From contig JAHLJT010009436.1 of NCBI GenBank assembly GCA_031308135.1, positions 215,942,786 to 216,006,785 of the forward strand: a stretch of 64,000 nt of DNA, given 5' to 3'. A program made the position numbers and the translations under genes. Positions within the stretch are counted from its first letter, which is position 1; each line of letters opens with the position of its first letter. The DNA comes from Acheta domesticus. Taxonomy: Eukaryota; Arthropoda; Insecta; Orthoptera; Gryllidae. This document shows, piece after piece, positions 23,140 to 33,815 of this stretch. The notes beneath the pieces are model-generated. The model was not told the origin of the DNA, did not search any database, and saw only the letters and a list, made by a program, of their open reading frames with translations.

Positions 23140-23730
23140 GGCCCATTAGTCGGTCAGTCGATCAGTTGGTCGGTCGACCGATCGGTCGGCGGGCGATCGG
23201 GGGCGACCGTGCGGGCGATCGGGCGGGCGATCGGGAGGGTGATCGGGTGGACGATCGGGAGGGCGATCGGGTGGGCGACCGGGCGGGCGATCGGGAGGGT
23301 GATCGGGTGGGCGATCGGGCGGTCGATCGGGTGGCGGTCGATCTGGCGGCGGTCGATCAGGTGGTCGATCGGGCAGGCGAGCGGGCGGGCGAGAGGGCGG
23401 GCGAGCGGGCGGGCGAGCGGGCGGGCGAGCGGGCGGGCGAGCGGGCGGGCGAGCGGGCGGGCGAGCGGGCGGGCGAGCGGGCGGGCGAGCGGGCGGGCGA
23501 GCGGGCGGGCGAGCGGGCGGGCGAGCGGGCGGGCGAGCGGGCGGGCGAGCGGGCGGGCGAGCGGGCGGGCGAGCGGGCGGGCGAGCGGGCGGGCGAGCGG
23601 GCGGGCGAGCGGGCGGGCGAGCGGGCGGGCGAGCGGGCGGGCGAGCGGGCGGGCGAGCGGGCGGGTGAGCGGGCGGGGGAGCGGGCGGGCGAGCGGGCGG
23701 GCGGGCGAGCGGGCGGGCAAGCGGGCGGGC
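23140..23730. repeat. 12-bp satellite array with two unit subfamilies
   Basis: The right part (23379-23730) is about 29 units of GCGAGCGGGCGG; about 21 units in a row (23403-23664) are identical. The left part (about 23200-23335) is a degenerate array of the same 12-bp period with consensus GCGATCGGGNGG, so the two parts differ at unit position 5 (T versus G). Because 12 is a multiple of 3 and no rotation contains a stop, several frames on both strands stay open. This produces five ORFs of 129-264 codons of RASG, ERAG, PPAR, PLAR or SPAR repeats, none of which should be annotated as a protein. The unit has G-runs and may form G-quadruplexes. Confidence 0.95.
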
Positions 23731-24180
23731 GACCAATCGGCTTCACATACAGCGAGCGAGCGTACAGACAGACGGACGGAAATTTGTGAGAATGGCGGAA
23801 TTAACTTTCCTCGCGAAAAAATTGCATCATTTTCATGAGCATTGGGAGCGCATTCGGTGTCATTTCGACCCACTGTAAGGTGCGGGCGGTTTGGGCTGCG
23901 CGGGTGGTTTCGCCCCTCGCGGGCGGTTCCGCTCGTGTGCCCGCCCACGCGCCCCGAGTACTCGCACGTTCCTCTCCGCGGCGCACAGCGTGCCTCCCTG
24001 GCACCGCCCGGGAGGGCGCAGCGGGCCGCTTACGCTGTCTAATGAAGGCAGGGGAGCCAACACACGGGGAGTTCGAGTTTCACGGAGAGCGTGTACACTT
24101 TCCCCGTCCACGAATATGATTATTCGCGTCGGGCACGTGGGTTGGCAAAGAAACGCGATATCCTATTTATTCGCATAATA
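23731..24180. other. CpG-rich island after the satellite
   Basis: CpG-rich, non-repetitive sequence (about 23860-24120), with ORFs of 66-95 codons open on both strands by composition. Candidate regulatory island. Confidence 0.4.
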
Positions 24181-24844
24181 TAATTGAATTTCTTTGGTGC
24201 AAATCGATGGCTGAAGAGTTTCAATTTGCCTGAAGCCAAAACCATTCAAAACGTCTCGCCAGATTAAATAATGTGATTCTCAAATGAAAAATTCACAAAA
24301 ATTAATTCAATCTACTTATAAAATTCATCACGTCATGTTTTGGAAGGTTAACGCATTTTTAATATATAAAATTTTCTACATCCAATATTGCTCGCTATCT
24401 TTAAAAAGCTATACAATTTTGAAAATCATCAAGTTCAAATTTATTTTCAAACCTAAACATCTCTAATATTAAAACCACAGGACACACACACACTAGAATA
24501 AACGTATATAACGCAAGGGATCTTTTATCAGCAGCAAAATAATTCAACTAATTAAGAACAAACATACATGTATGCTTCTAGCATAAGCTGCGGATACTGC
24601 AAGTATAGTATGGCTATTACCATTCATAATTTCAGTAACATAATTCATTATTTTATGAATATTTTCATAACTGAATTATACTGTAATTTGTAAAGGATGT
24701 TTAAAATGCAGTGACAAATCGCTGCCTTTTTTCTCAAGGGAAAGAGCGAAAAATCGAGTTATCATTTGTTCGATTTAACGAACCTCGGAATTGTACTGGG
24801 AGCCAGGGAAACACAAATACACGGCAAATATCTTTAGGGATTTA

Positions 24845-24879
<35 letters not shown>

Positions 24880-25070
24880 AGAAGAAAGCAGCAAATAAAA
24901 ACATATTTTTCATCTAACATGTTCAAGAGTCGATGTAAAACTGAAAAATCAATGAACGAATATCAATTTGTAAAAAGTTATTTTTGAGATTGAATCCTTT
25001 ATCGCTGTTGCAACAGCTTGACGTCCGGCGTTTGGACATCTCGCGTTTTGCATTAGGCGATTGGAGGGAA
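24181..25070. other. AT-rich spacer with (AAT)n microsatellite
   Basis: AT-rich; a pure AAT run occupies 24846-24878. Nothing else recognised. Confidence 0.6.
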
Positions 25071-25760
25071 CACTTAAAGCTGCCATCAAGCATCCTCCTC
25101 CCCCAACGCTTTCCCGTCTTCACCGACACCGCGGCGCCTCCAGCAAAACAGGATCGGAGAAGGGGGGGGGTGAACCGCGGCCGCCCGCGGGGGTTATGTC
25201 TGGAATAACTGCCTACGTAAACCCGGCGTGACGTCACAGCCGCGTCACGGCCGTAACGGCTTTACGTGGCGGCGCCGGCGGCGGAAATACGGGCGCGTTA
25301 GGAGCGCGAACTGGGTTAAGCTTTGTGCCGATGAAATACGGCTACGCGTTAAAGGGGAACGTCTATTAAGGGGCGGGACAGTGTGGCCCGGCCCTGCACC
25401 GTGCCGTTCCGCCCCACCCCCGTGCAACCCCCGCGCAGCTAGCGTACCGCCACTACGCCACCTCCACGCTCCGACCGTTCCACATGGTCCTTGTGGAACC
25501 CCTACGTCGACACCGTCCTCACTATCCTCCCGCAATCCCCACACAAGACGCCGCGGGTGGTCGTTGGCAGGGGGTGTAGGAGCAGAGATGATGGCGAGTG
25601 ACATCTGGGAGCGGTGGCGGAGGAGGAGGTAGAGGAGGGGGCGAAGGGGGCAGCAGGTGACGCCGTTCGAGGGAGAATCGATTCCGCTGAAGTTCCGTAG
25701 CGGTGGATGAAGGAGTTGGCAGTGCTGCCGATGGAGATGATAAGAAGGGTGTAGCACGAA
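25071..25760. promoter_or_regulatory. CpG island with a perfect CRE
   Basis: CpG-rich single-copy island. A perfect palindromic CRE, TGACGTCA, lies at 25229-25236 (the CREB/ATF site), followed by GCGTCACGG. Both are bracketed by ACGTAAA (25215-25221) and TTTACGT (25261-25267), a short inverted pair. CRE-containing CpG islands are typical of promoters, but no transcript evidence is available. The 134- and 170-codon ORFs on opposite strands are mutually exclusive and unrecognised. Confidence 0.45.
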
Positions 25761-25941
25761 GCGATAATGACAGACGTTTCTGTCAGTATGATATGATGTT
25801 GAAGCACGGTTTTTGAATGTAGAAAGATATTTCGTGATAGACTATTGATAGTGGCAAGACTATAACAGTGATCTTGGTACGAAGATGTTGATCAAATATA
25901 CATGAAAGGTCAGTAGTTGACATGTAGATGCGAACTGATAT

Positions 25942-25972
<31 letters not shown>

Positions 25973-26419
25973 TTAAAAACAGAGAGAGCAGAAGCTAGAA
26001 TTACGGTTTGAAATGGTGACAAAAGTCAGAATCAGAATACAATTTGGATGCGAGAAAAAGTATTTATTATAATAAGAAAGTATCTGAAAGTATATATTAT
26101 AATATGTTTCTTATTAAACAATGCTTGTCAAGTTGTATTGTATATTAGGGCACATATTTATATTTGTGTTCTTTAAGTTTTATAACATTTCATCATTTCC
26201 GTTACGTAAATACATATTTTTTAGACTGAAAAAAGCGAAGAACAATCTTATATCGATGGTCATTTCACAAAAGAAAAATGAACTTTATTTTTACATTTTT
26301 ACCCTTTCCAGATATTAATTCCAACAAAACTTTAGCTAAAAAAGGACAATCGTCAAAAAACAATGTTTCTGTTATCAATTATTAATAAAGCATTCATGAA
26401 ATGTCAATAATACTCCAAC

Positions 26420-26468
<49 letters not shown>

Positions 26469-26830
26469 ATCTTGCTTGAATATTTAGGAACTGATCCCAA
26501 GCACAGTAATTACCCTCACAGAATTATAGAAAACTTGTTCATAGTGATTTACCAGCAATCGCCCCTGGAGATTGCAAAGCTCGCCAATCGAATTTTTTTC
26601 TCCCATAAAATCTTCGGAATGGTTCAAATGACTGGACGATAAGTTACAGCTAACGCAACATTAGTAAAAAATATCCCGACAGAGCGACAGAGATATACGA
26701 AAGCGTATAACACCCCAACTCTCGAAAAATTATTGCAGCTGAAAAAAAAAAATCCAGATAATACTTCCCCCCTACCATCCTGCATTGATAAGCGAACCGT
26801 GCATGTACGCCACATTAATTAAATAATCAC
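25761..26830. other. AT-rich spacer with (CAA)n and (TA)n microsatellites
   Basis: A pure ACA/CAA run lies at about 25942-25970 and a pure TA run of 20 units at 26423-26462. The remainder is AT-rich noncoding. Confidence 0.65.
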
Positions 26831-27700
26831 CCCTTTTCCGACAGTTTATGATATACGAGCATCATTGGAAATGCCGGCCATACCTGAACGGCATAAACCA
26901 AAATTTAAATACCCTTTTAATAATTTACAGCTGATGGCTGTCGTATTTCACCTCACGGGGACGATACTCGAAACGCGGAGGGTGGGGAGGCGGGATAGGG
27001 AAGCGATTGGGGCCGTCGCCAGCCAGAATTAGCAGGATAATGCTCATTGTAAGGCCGAGGGGGGCCCAACCCCCCGGCTCCGCCTATTCACCCGTTCACA
27101 CCGCGGGTGCGGGTAATTCAATTCAAAAATGTCCCCACGCACGTAAATCGAAATTCAATAACGATCCCGAGACGGCGGATAGGAGGGGGGGGGAAGGACA
27201 CCCTGACGGAGGGGCGAGTACGGCGAGGAGGGGTGGGGATGGGGTGGTGAAGGAGACGAAGGAGAGGGAGGAGGGGGTCCGCCGCGGGGACACGTGAATC
27301 CGTGCCCTCCTGGGGGCGTCTTCTCGCCGAGCGGTGTAACAACATAGCCACGTATTCCATTTCACTGATTTGCAACGCGCGGGTTGCACCAGGGGTGGAG
27401 CCCGGGAGGGGCGAGGGCGGGGGCCGGCGGGGGCGATGAGGGGGCGAGAGGGGGTATTAATTCTCGGCCTCGCCGACGCAAATCGAATCAGGATCCCATG
27501 CATCGTAAACAGGAGCCCTCGTGCGTGCCAGCGCGGGCCCACCCCGGGCGCGAGACCTTGATTGAAAATTATAACACTCGCGGAATTTTGCAGAATGACG
27601 CCTGCTCGCGTGCGCATGTTGTTTCCGGGCAAAGGTGGACTTTCCATTTGTTTCGTTATTTTCCGCCCAATGAATACACGGAAATAGCCTCAGAAATTTT
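26831..27700. promoter_or_regulatory. Candidate regulatory block, AT core into CpG island
   Basis: An AT-rich core (about 26880-26955) includes TTAATAATTTACAGCTG (homeodomain-like plus E-box) and runs into a CpG-rich island to about 27560. A second AT core follows, with GTAAACA (forkhead-like, near 27507) and TTGATTGAAAATTATAA near 27558. Non-repetitive and without credible ORFs. The alternation resembles conserved noncoding elements; inference only. Confidence 0.4.
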
Positions 27701-28860
27701 CAAAAGAAATGGAAGGGATGATACAATTCGCTAACCTTGCTGAACAGAAAAAGAAGCAATTAAAATGCAAAAAGGCGTAGGACAGTTTCACATAGAACTG
27801 TTGTGAGAGAATAGTAATTTTTAGATGAAAATTGCCACAGAAGAAACAACTGTATGTTTGTGAACTATTTCTCTTCACTAAAAATCTCTTTTCCTCGTTA
27901 AACGCTTTTAAATAGAATGCATTCGAAAGAGAAATAGTTTCCCCAATTCCGAATGAGTTAAAATGTTTCGAGAGTCAGCATTCCGATGAGCACCAATTAC
28001 ATTTCTCACTTTTACATAGAACAAGTAAAAAGTTGTTTTTCAACATAGTTAAGCAAATAAATAAAGTAAATTATTTTTTCCAACAAATAATAAACGTACA
28101 CTGAAAATGAAATTAACATACAGTAATTATTGACGTTTTAGGAGTTAATAACACATAAGATGGCATTTAAACTGTGGTAAAATATTCAAGTAATTATGTT
28201 TGTACGAATACCATGATCATAAGTTTCAAAATAAATCAAATGTAGGCCTGTATTTGTATTAACATTATATAATTAGACGTATTTTAAATAAATACCCCAA
28301 AACTAAAGTCCTGTTTATACGTCATGATACATTTGATGAACGAAAAAAATGCTCGTGTGAATATATCAAACTCATATCTCCAATCTCTTCTTTTGAAAGT
28401 AATGGAAAAATTAAAGTGATTCAGTAGATTTGCCCAACAAACAACAAAACTTGAAACAAAAGGAGGTTTTTGAGCAATATTTACTTTCCTCAGATGTTCA
28501 TGATAACTTCATTTGACAAGGCTTTTAAAAGAAATCGATTTATTACAATTTTATATTTATGTAAAGAAATATCCACTAATTATCTTCCTTAGCAAAACTT
28601 ATTTTTGGTTTAAAATGCATTTCATAATACAATCTACTTGCAAATATCTTCGTAATTTGTGATTCCATTCATGACCAGCTGCATACAACAGAAACAAATG
28701 ACATCAAACATTCGCATACAAGTTGTAGGTTTGGATACGAATCCCAGATTCACAATCAAACCTAATTTTTGTCATTATACGGAACGATTGAATATAATTC
28801 ATACTCATTATTCATAATACGCTAATTTTCTTGAAAATTGAAAATCTTGCTTCCATATCC
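27701..28860. other. AT-rich spacer, nothing recognised
   Basis: About 1.1 kb of AT-rich, stop-dense sequence with no repeat or gene noticed. Confidence 0.55.
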
Positions 28861-29245
28861 CCCAATGTAATCAGCATAACAAATCTATAGATTCGGCCCA
28901 AACGCAGATTGCGCGAGCTGCAGTCCCGGGCCCATTAATAGACAAATAATCTCCGCGCACACAAATTGGCATTCCTCGTGCGACTCCGCCCCCAAAACGC
29001 TCCGATCGCCGCATTACAGGGCTGCACGCGCGGAGAGCCCTCGCTCGTTGCCCCGACGAGGCGGCGGTGGCGGCCTCTGGAACGGGCGTCGACCGCGCCG
29101 GTGGCGCTGCCAGCGTGGCTCCAGGTAATTACCGGAGCGGCATCAATCACTCTGGACAAATGCTGATCGGCGCGCGACCGCTGCCGACGGCGGTGGCGGC
29201 GGCAACGGGCGGCGGCAGCGTCGCGCCCGCGCTGCGCTCCACGTG
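28861..29245. promoter_or_regulatory. Candidate regulatory block with GGTAATTACC palindrome
   Basis: Balanced then CpG-rich single-copy sequence. GGTAATTACC at 29124-29133 is a perfect palindrome centred on TAATTA, the core site of Antennapedia/paired-class homeodomains. Other AT motifs inside GC-rich flanks are CCCATTAATAGACAAATAATC near 28930 and GCATCAATCACT near 29140. No supported ORF. Confidence 0.4.
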
Positions 29246-29309
29246 CGACACCGCCTCTCGTTCACTTCATTCGTTTGTTTATTTGCTAATTCTCTCCCAC
29301 CCTCTCTCA

Positions 29310-29660
29310 CGAGCGTGAGTGGGTGGGCGGGGGGAGGGCGGGCGAGGGGGGAGGGCAGGGCCGGCGAGCGGGGGGGGGGCAGGCGTGAGCGCGTACGTGT
29401 GTGTGTGTATGTGACGTGTGTGTGTGTGGGGTGGGTGTGTGGGTGGTGGGTGTGGTGGGTGGGTGAGTGGGCAGGTGGCCGAGCTGGCGGGCGGTGTGTG
29501 TGTGTGTGTGGTGTCTGGGTGGGTGGGTAGGTGGATGGGTTGGTAGGTGGGTGGGTGGGTGGGTGGGTGGGTGGCCGGGTTGCCGGGCGGGCGGCGGGCA
29601 TTTCGGGCGAGCAGTGGCGTGGCCGGCGGGCGGGCGAGGGGGCACGGGAGTGGGGGAGTG
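29310..29660. repeat. G-rich low-complexity tract: GT and GGTG repeats
   Basis: Plus strand almost entirely G with T, A or C: GGGCGGG clusters (29320-29385), GT dinucleotide runs (29397-29440, 29494-29512), and a GGTG tetranucleotide run (about 29538-29574). Strong G-quadruplex potential. The Thr/Pro/His-rich minus-strand ORF of 177 codons and the Gly/Val/Trp-rich plus-strand ORFs come from the repeat. Confidence 0.8.
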
Positions 29661-29960
29661 GACGGATGGGCGCCAACGTTCGTTTCTCGTTCTGTTTACG
29701 GCGGGGTGTCGCTGGGCGTTCAGCGCTACAGATTATGGAACAGTTTAGCGTCAGCAGAGGCGTAAAATTGACGCCGGATTTAAATTAATTCTTCCGATTT
29801 GCGACTCGCTACCGTCACGTCCCCCCGAACGTTTGGTGTCGAACGGCAGACAAGCGCAATGCGAGCGACGCTCGTCGTCCGACAGCTTCGACGCGGCGCA
29901 ACGCGGTAACAAGCGTAGAGGGAACGTTTCAGCGTCATAGAGAGGCCTTCTATGCTCCCT
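29661..29960. promoter_or_regulatory. Candidate regulatory block
   Basis: Single-copy, balanced sequence with ATTATGGAAC near 29730 and GGATTTAAATTAATTC near 29776 in CpG-containing surroundings. No supported ORF. Listed because it contrasts with the adjoining G-rich repeat and AT-rich spacer; regulatory function is inference. Confidence 0.3.
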
Positions 29961-31420
29961 ACTGAAGATGCCAAATTCGATTAAACGGTGCAAAATAGAC
30001 ATTATTACATTACCTGAAGTAATTTCAATGTTGGTGTGAAAAACTTCAGGTGGTATATATCGTGATTTGACTTAGTTAAAATATCTGCTCTGTAGGTCCC
30101 ACACTATCAATAAAACAAAAGAGATGCAATAAAATATCTGGACAAACACCGCAAACAAGAATATTCGGAGACGCTCAAAAGAAGTTGTAGAATTTAAAAG
30201 AAATCACAATATCCATTTAATATGCTTTGTGGACACTCTTAAGTTCTATTGTAAAAATAGAAACACGTTTTTCTAAATCTTATATCTTAATATCTTTTTT
30301 CAAATTCCTTACCACAAAAGAAAGTTATGAAAGATTAGAAAGATGTAAAGATAAAATAATAAAATGTTCTTAAAAATCAAGTCAACACTTATGGAATGTA
30401 AAACGCAGTAAATGATTTAGGTTGAAAATTGTGATAATCGAGTATTGGCTATTCTTAATTATATTTAATCTAAAATGTGCTTTATGAATATGATAAGAAA
30501 ATGTTAAAATGTTGTTAATGTCAAAGTAAACATTCAACGAAATTCAAACCTTGCGAAGTACTGAAATAATACTCAATGTAATACTTGCGAGTGATTGGCA
30601 ACTTGACTCACCTCAAAGCAATGAACACAGATCAGGCCGCTTCTTCCGATCAACAGCGCTGCGCCAGCCCCATGACGATTTCTGAGGACAAAACAGTTCT
30701 GTGAGTTACATACGGTTTGTATATGTTAGCATCTGTTGAAAAGAATTCTATAAAACAATGAATGCATTCTAAATCATAGATTCTGCAATTTTTTACAAAT
30801 ACGGTACGAATTTGATCATCAATTAACACTATTGAATTTAAATTTTTCAAGGAAATCAAATGCACACAAATTTAACAAGTGAAAAAACTAAAAAAAAAAA
30901 TTAAATTTACAGATTTTCTTCAGTGTCACTCTTAGCTGTTACAAAATAAACATTCAGTTTTAATGAAGAACATCAAGTTCTTCAGATGTTCGCAGACATT
31001 ATATCGATAAAAATATACAGAGTCTGTCACTGGATAGCAACTGGGGGTTTGAAAATCAGTGTCATGTTCGAAGAAAAAAATACCACTCTAAAATTTCAAT
31101 TCTTTAGTCTGAAGCACCAAAAGAAAAAAATACACCCTCTTCTCATATTACAAAAAGAAAACCAAAATAAATACGCTCTTGCCACCAGGTTTAGCATGGC
31201 AAGAGCTAGCAATAATTAGGGGACGTCTGGAAACTTTCCAAGTTCGAAGAGAATTCTTAAGTACTTCAAAACACGCGGTGTGGTTTTAGCAAAGAACACT
31301 AAAACGACAACAAAGCCATATTCCTAAGTAAAGTACACAAGGCGACAGCACAACACAGGGGGTGTTTTGATCATCTTAACGACGACACCCATTCTTTCGC
31401 GGCGTCGGTCGGGAACTTTC
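29961..31420. other. AT-rich spacer, nothing recognised
   Basis: AT-rich noncoding sequence with a short A-run (30885-30900). No gene or repeat family recognised. Confidence 0.55.
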
Positions 31421-31830
31421 TCAGGGGGAAATATGCGCGCGCCAGCCGACGGCGTTTAGCGAAAACTTAAACAATAACCGCAGCCACGCCCCTTTCCGAG
31501 GGCCTCTGGCGGTGGGGGAGGGAATAGCGAGAAGGCGAAAAGGTGGGAGTCCAAGGAGCGTGGAAGGAGGCGCAGAGGGGGGGAAAAACCGAAGTGTAAT
31601 TAACAGCCCCTTCGCCCCCGGGGCCGTGGCCGCAAGAACTCCGATCGCAAGCAACCAGCCTCCTCGATCCATCACGACATGCAGATGGTCATGACAGGCG
31701 CGACGCCCGCCGCCATCTTAGGGCGTCCTTCGCCCGCTCGCCCCATCCCACCCCTCCACCCCCACCCCCAGTGCGGAAATTAGCGCGTCGAGGGAAAAAC
31801 GCGCGTCCGACACTGTTGCCAACAAACTCC
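31421..31830. promoter_or_regulatory. GC island with YY1/Pho-type motif
   Basis: CpG-containing island. CCGCCATCTT at 31710-31719 is the exact reverse of AAGATGGCGG, the extended YY1 (Pleiohomeotic) site found near many metazoan transcription starts. The same 10-mer occurs forward at 54701-54710. Candidate promoter or Polycomb-related site on the minus strand; inference. Confidence 0.35.
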
Positions 31831-32159
31831 GCGTTGTGTTTCGAGGTCGAGCGCAAGACACAGAGACAGGAACTAAGAGAGATTCTGAGAGAGGCGGCGA
31901 AAGAGAGCGGGGCAGATGCGCGAAGAAGCAGAAGAAAAAGGAGCTCATAAAATTTGTGACTGTGCAAACTTTTATGGACGAAGAACAGAGAAGCACTCCT
32001 GGACAACTTCGCCGGAAGGGGCGAAACTTTTTAAGGACTTCGTAGAGAGTATCTTCATGGGAATATTATGTTCAAGTGAGTATGCATTAGGGTTTTTTGC
32101 CTAGATATTTATATGGCTGATACTTCCAAAGTAACTATGATGAACCATTGAAAACACTT
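31831..32159. other. Mixed spacer, purine-rich
   Basis: Purine-rich (about 31850-31945) then AT-rich; nothing recognised. Confidence 0.45.
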
Positions 32160-32660
32160 GCCTGCGCGGCCAAGTACACACTCGGGTCTTGTGATAGGAT
32201 GCATCGTAAACGTGTAAGCCATACGGAGCACATATTTACACGCGGGCGGTATCTACTCCGAGGGTTAGACGCCCTTCGTCGTCACACCTGGGCTGCGACC
32301 GCTTCTTCCGATGCGAAGGCGTCGGCAGATTTTCTCCCCATAAACATCAAACAAATTTGCTGCCTAATTTACGATCTTCATTTCGAACGTAAACTTGTTT
32401 CTCTCCTCGAAAACCGATCAAGATTTGTGCAATCAAAACTTTTCGCCTTCCCTCACAGTTTTTAATCACAATACTGGGCGCTAAATTATGCGCATAAATC
32501 CAAATAACGAAATAATTTCAAGCTAAGCTCACGGCTTTTAATGAACGGAAAACAAGTGAATTACGACCCGATACCGTCGGAACGCCGGATGGGGCAGCCC
32601 CTTCAGGGGTAAAGTTGTTTGTAATTTAAGGGAGACGAACACTGAAGGTTTTTCATTTTG
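32160..32660. promoter_or_regulatory. Candidate regulatory block with TTATGCGCATAA palindrome
   Basis: Among the most conserved-looking single-copy stretches: balanced composition, no microsatellite, no lasting ORF apart from a 105-codon unrecognised frame. Motifs include a perfect 12-bp palindrome TTATGCGCATAA (32486-32497, POU-like), GCATCGTAAACGT near 32202, and TTTAATGAACGG near 32536. It ends in a small CAGCCCCTTCAGGGG hairpin near 32595. Candidate enhancer; needs comparative data. Confidence 0.4.
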
Positions 32661-33479
32661 AATCACTTTAACCCCTATGTGACGTTACTTGAAACATAGA
32701 TTCTTTAATTTAAAATATAACGAAACATTGCGTATCCTCAAATGGAAACTTTTTTACAGTGATAATGATATACAGCTTTCATAACAGGGGTGTGCCGTGG
32801 TCTCCAATGGTCTTAATGTTAGTCTGTTATCCTGCAGAAAAATGTTGCCTTACTAACATTTCTTTAACAAATTAAGTTAAATGGAAATGAGACCCGACAA
32901 TATTTGGAACCATTAGATCACATTAATTGATATACACTTAAATTACAGAAATATTCTGGTTCTGACCGGAAAAAAATTGCACGTTTACCTCTTTTGTCTA
33001 CTTTCTGTAAATTACAACTTAAAAGCAGAGTAAAGTGGTAAGAAAATCAGAAAACAAAATAAAATTTCAATTGATATTTAACGTATGTAACATATTTAAT
33101 GTATTTAAACGTATTTAGACAATATAAATACGTGTATTTCACACCTGACTTTCGAATACATAAATATAAAATAATTTCCAAGCTGCGTCTTTAATCTTCA
33201 ACATGTTAGAATTTACAGAAAAACAGTTTTATAGCCAGAGAGCTATGTCAAATTAATAGACTTATGTTTCCTGGCACGTCTATTGCTATCATCATTGGAG
33301 CCGTTAGTTTAGTGCATGATGTTATCATGGAAGATTCTGGAGTTCCTCCCCCGCTAGATATTGAAATCTGGACACGACCTGCACGTCGACTTACTGGGGT
33401 TTTTCCTCCAGTTATCTCCCTCAACGGGCACCTCCCCAGCAGGGTCAAGCTCTAAGCTCCCGACCTGTCTCCCAATATG
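32661..33479. other. AT-rich spacer; right end may be part of a repeat
   Basis: AT-rich to about 33240. From there to the SINE the sequence is balanced, with an unrecognised 63-codon ORF (33264-33455). This may be an extended 3' part of the adjoining SINE-like repeat or a separate repeat. Confidence 0.4.
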
Positions 33480-33815
33480 TGTGGTATAGTAGTGCAATGC
33501 ATGGAAGTGGAAGTGTGTGTTGGTAAGGGGAGGAAAGGGTAAAGAAAGTGAAGGAAAGACAGCGCGCGGTGCGTGGCCCGATTGTTAGGGTACTGATCGA
33601 GCATTTACTTGGTCTTGGTTGGGGAAACCACAGAAAACTACCTATCAGAGCAGTTTACCACTAGAAGTTTCCTCTAGAGCGCGGCTGAATTCGGAAGTTT
33701 GATTTTCTGACTATTTAGCTAGTGTCGAAAATCTGCCACCGTCGGGACTCGAACCCAAGGACTTCCCGGTCACAGTCACTACAGTCAGCAGGAATGTTGG
33801 CTCTGAGCCAAACAC
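33480..33815 (-). mobile_element. tRNA-derived SINE-like repeat, minus strand
   Basis: Read on the minus strand from 33815, the head has an A-box-like TGGCTCAGAGCC (near 33799-33810). About 55 nt after the A-box start comes a good B box, GGTTCGAGTCC (33746-33756). The sequence around the B box folds as a tRNA T arm: 5-bp stem TTGGG/CCCGA around the 7-nt loop TTCGAGT. This is the internal RNA polymerase III promoter layout of tRNA-derived SINEs. The acceptor and anticodon arms are degenerate, so it is not a functional tRNA gene. The body continues leftwards through AAACCACAGAAAACTACC; its 3' end is uncertain. Confidence 0.55.

Noticed and set aside
23059..23948. ORFs of 259, 226, 264, 196 and 129 codons across the 12-bp array
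   Set aside because: All are translations of one stop-free 12-bp tandem repeat in different frames and strands; no unique domain sequence.
29143..29676. 177-codon Thr/Pro/His-rich minus-strand ORF
   Set aside because: Translation of GT and GGTG repeats.
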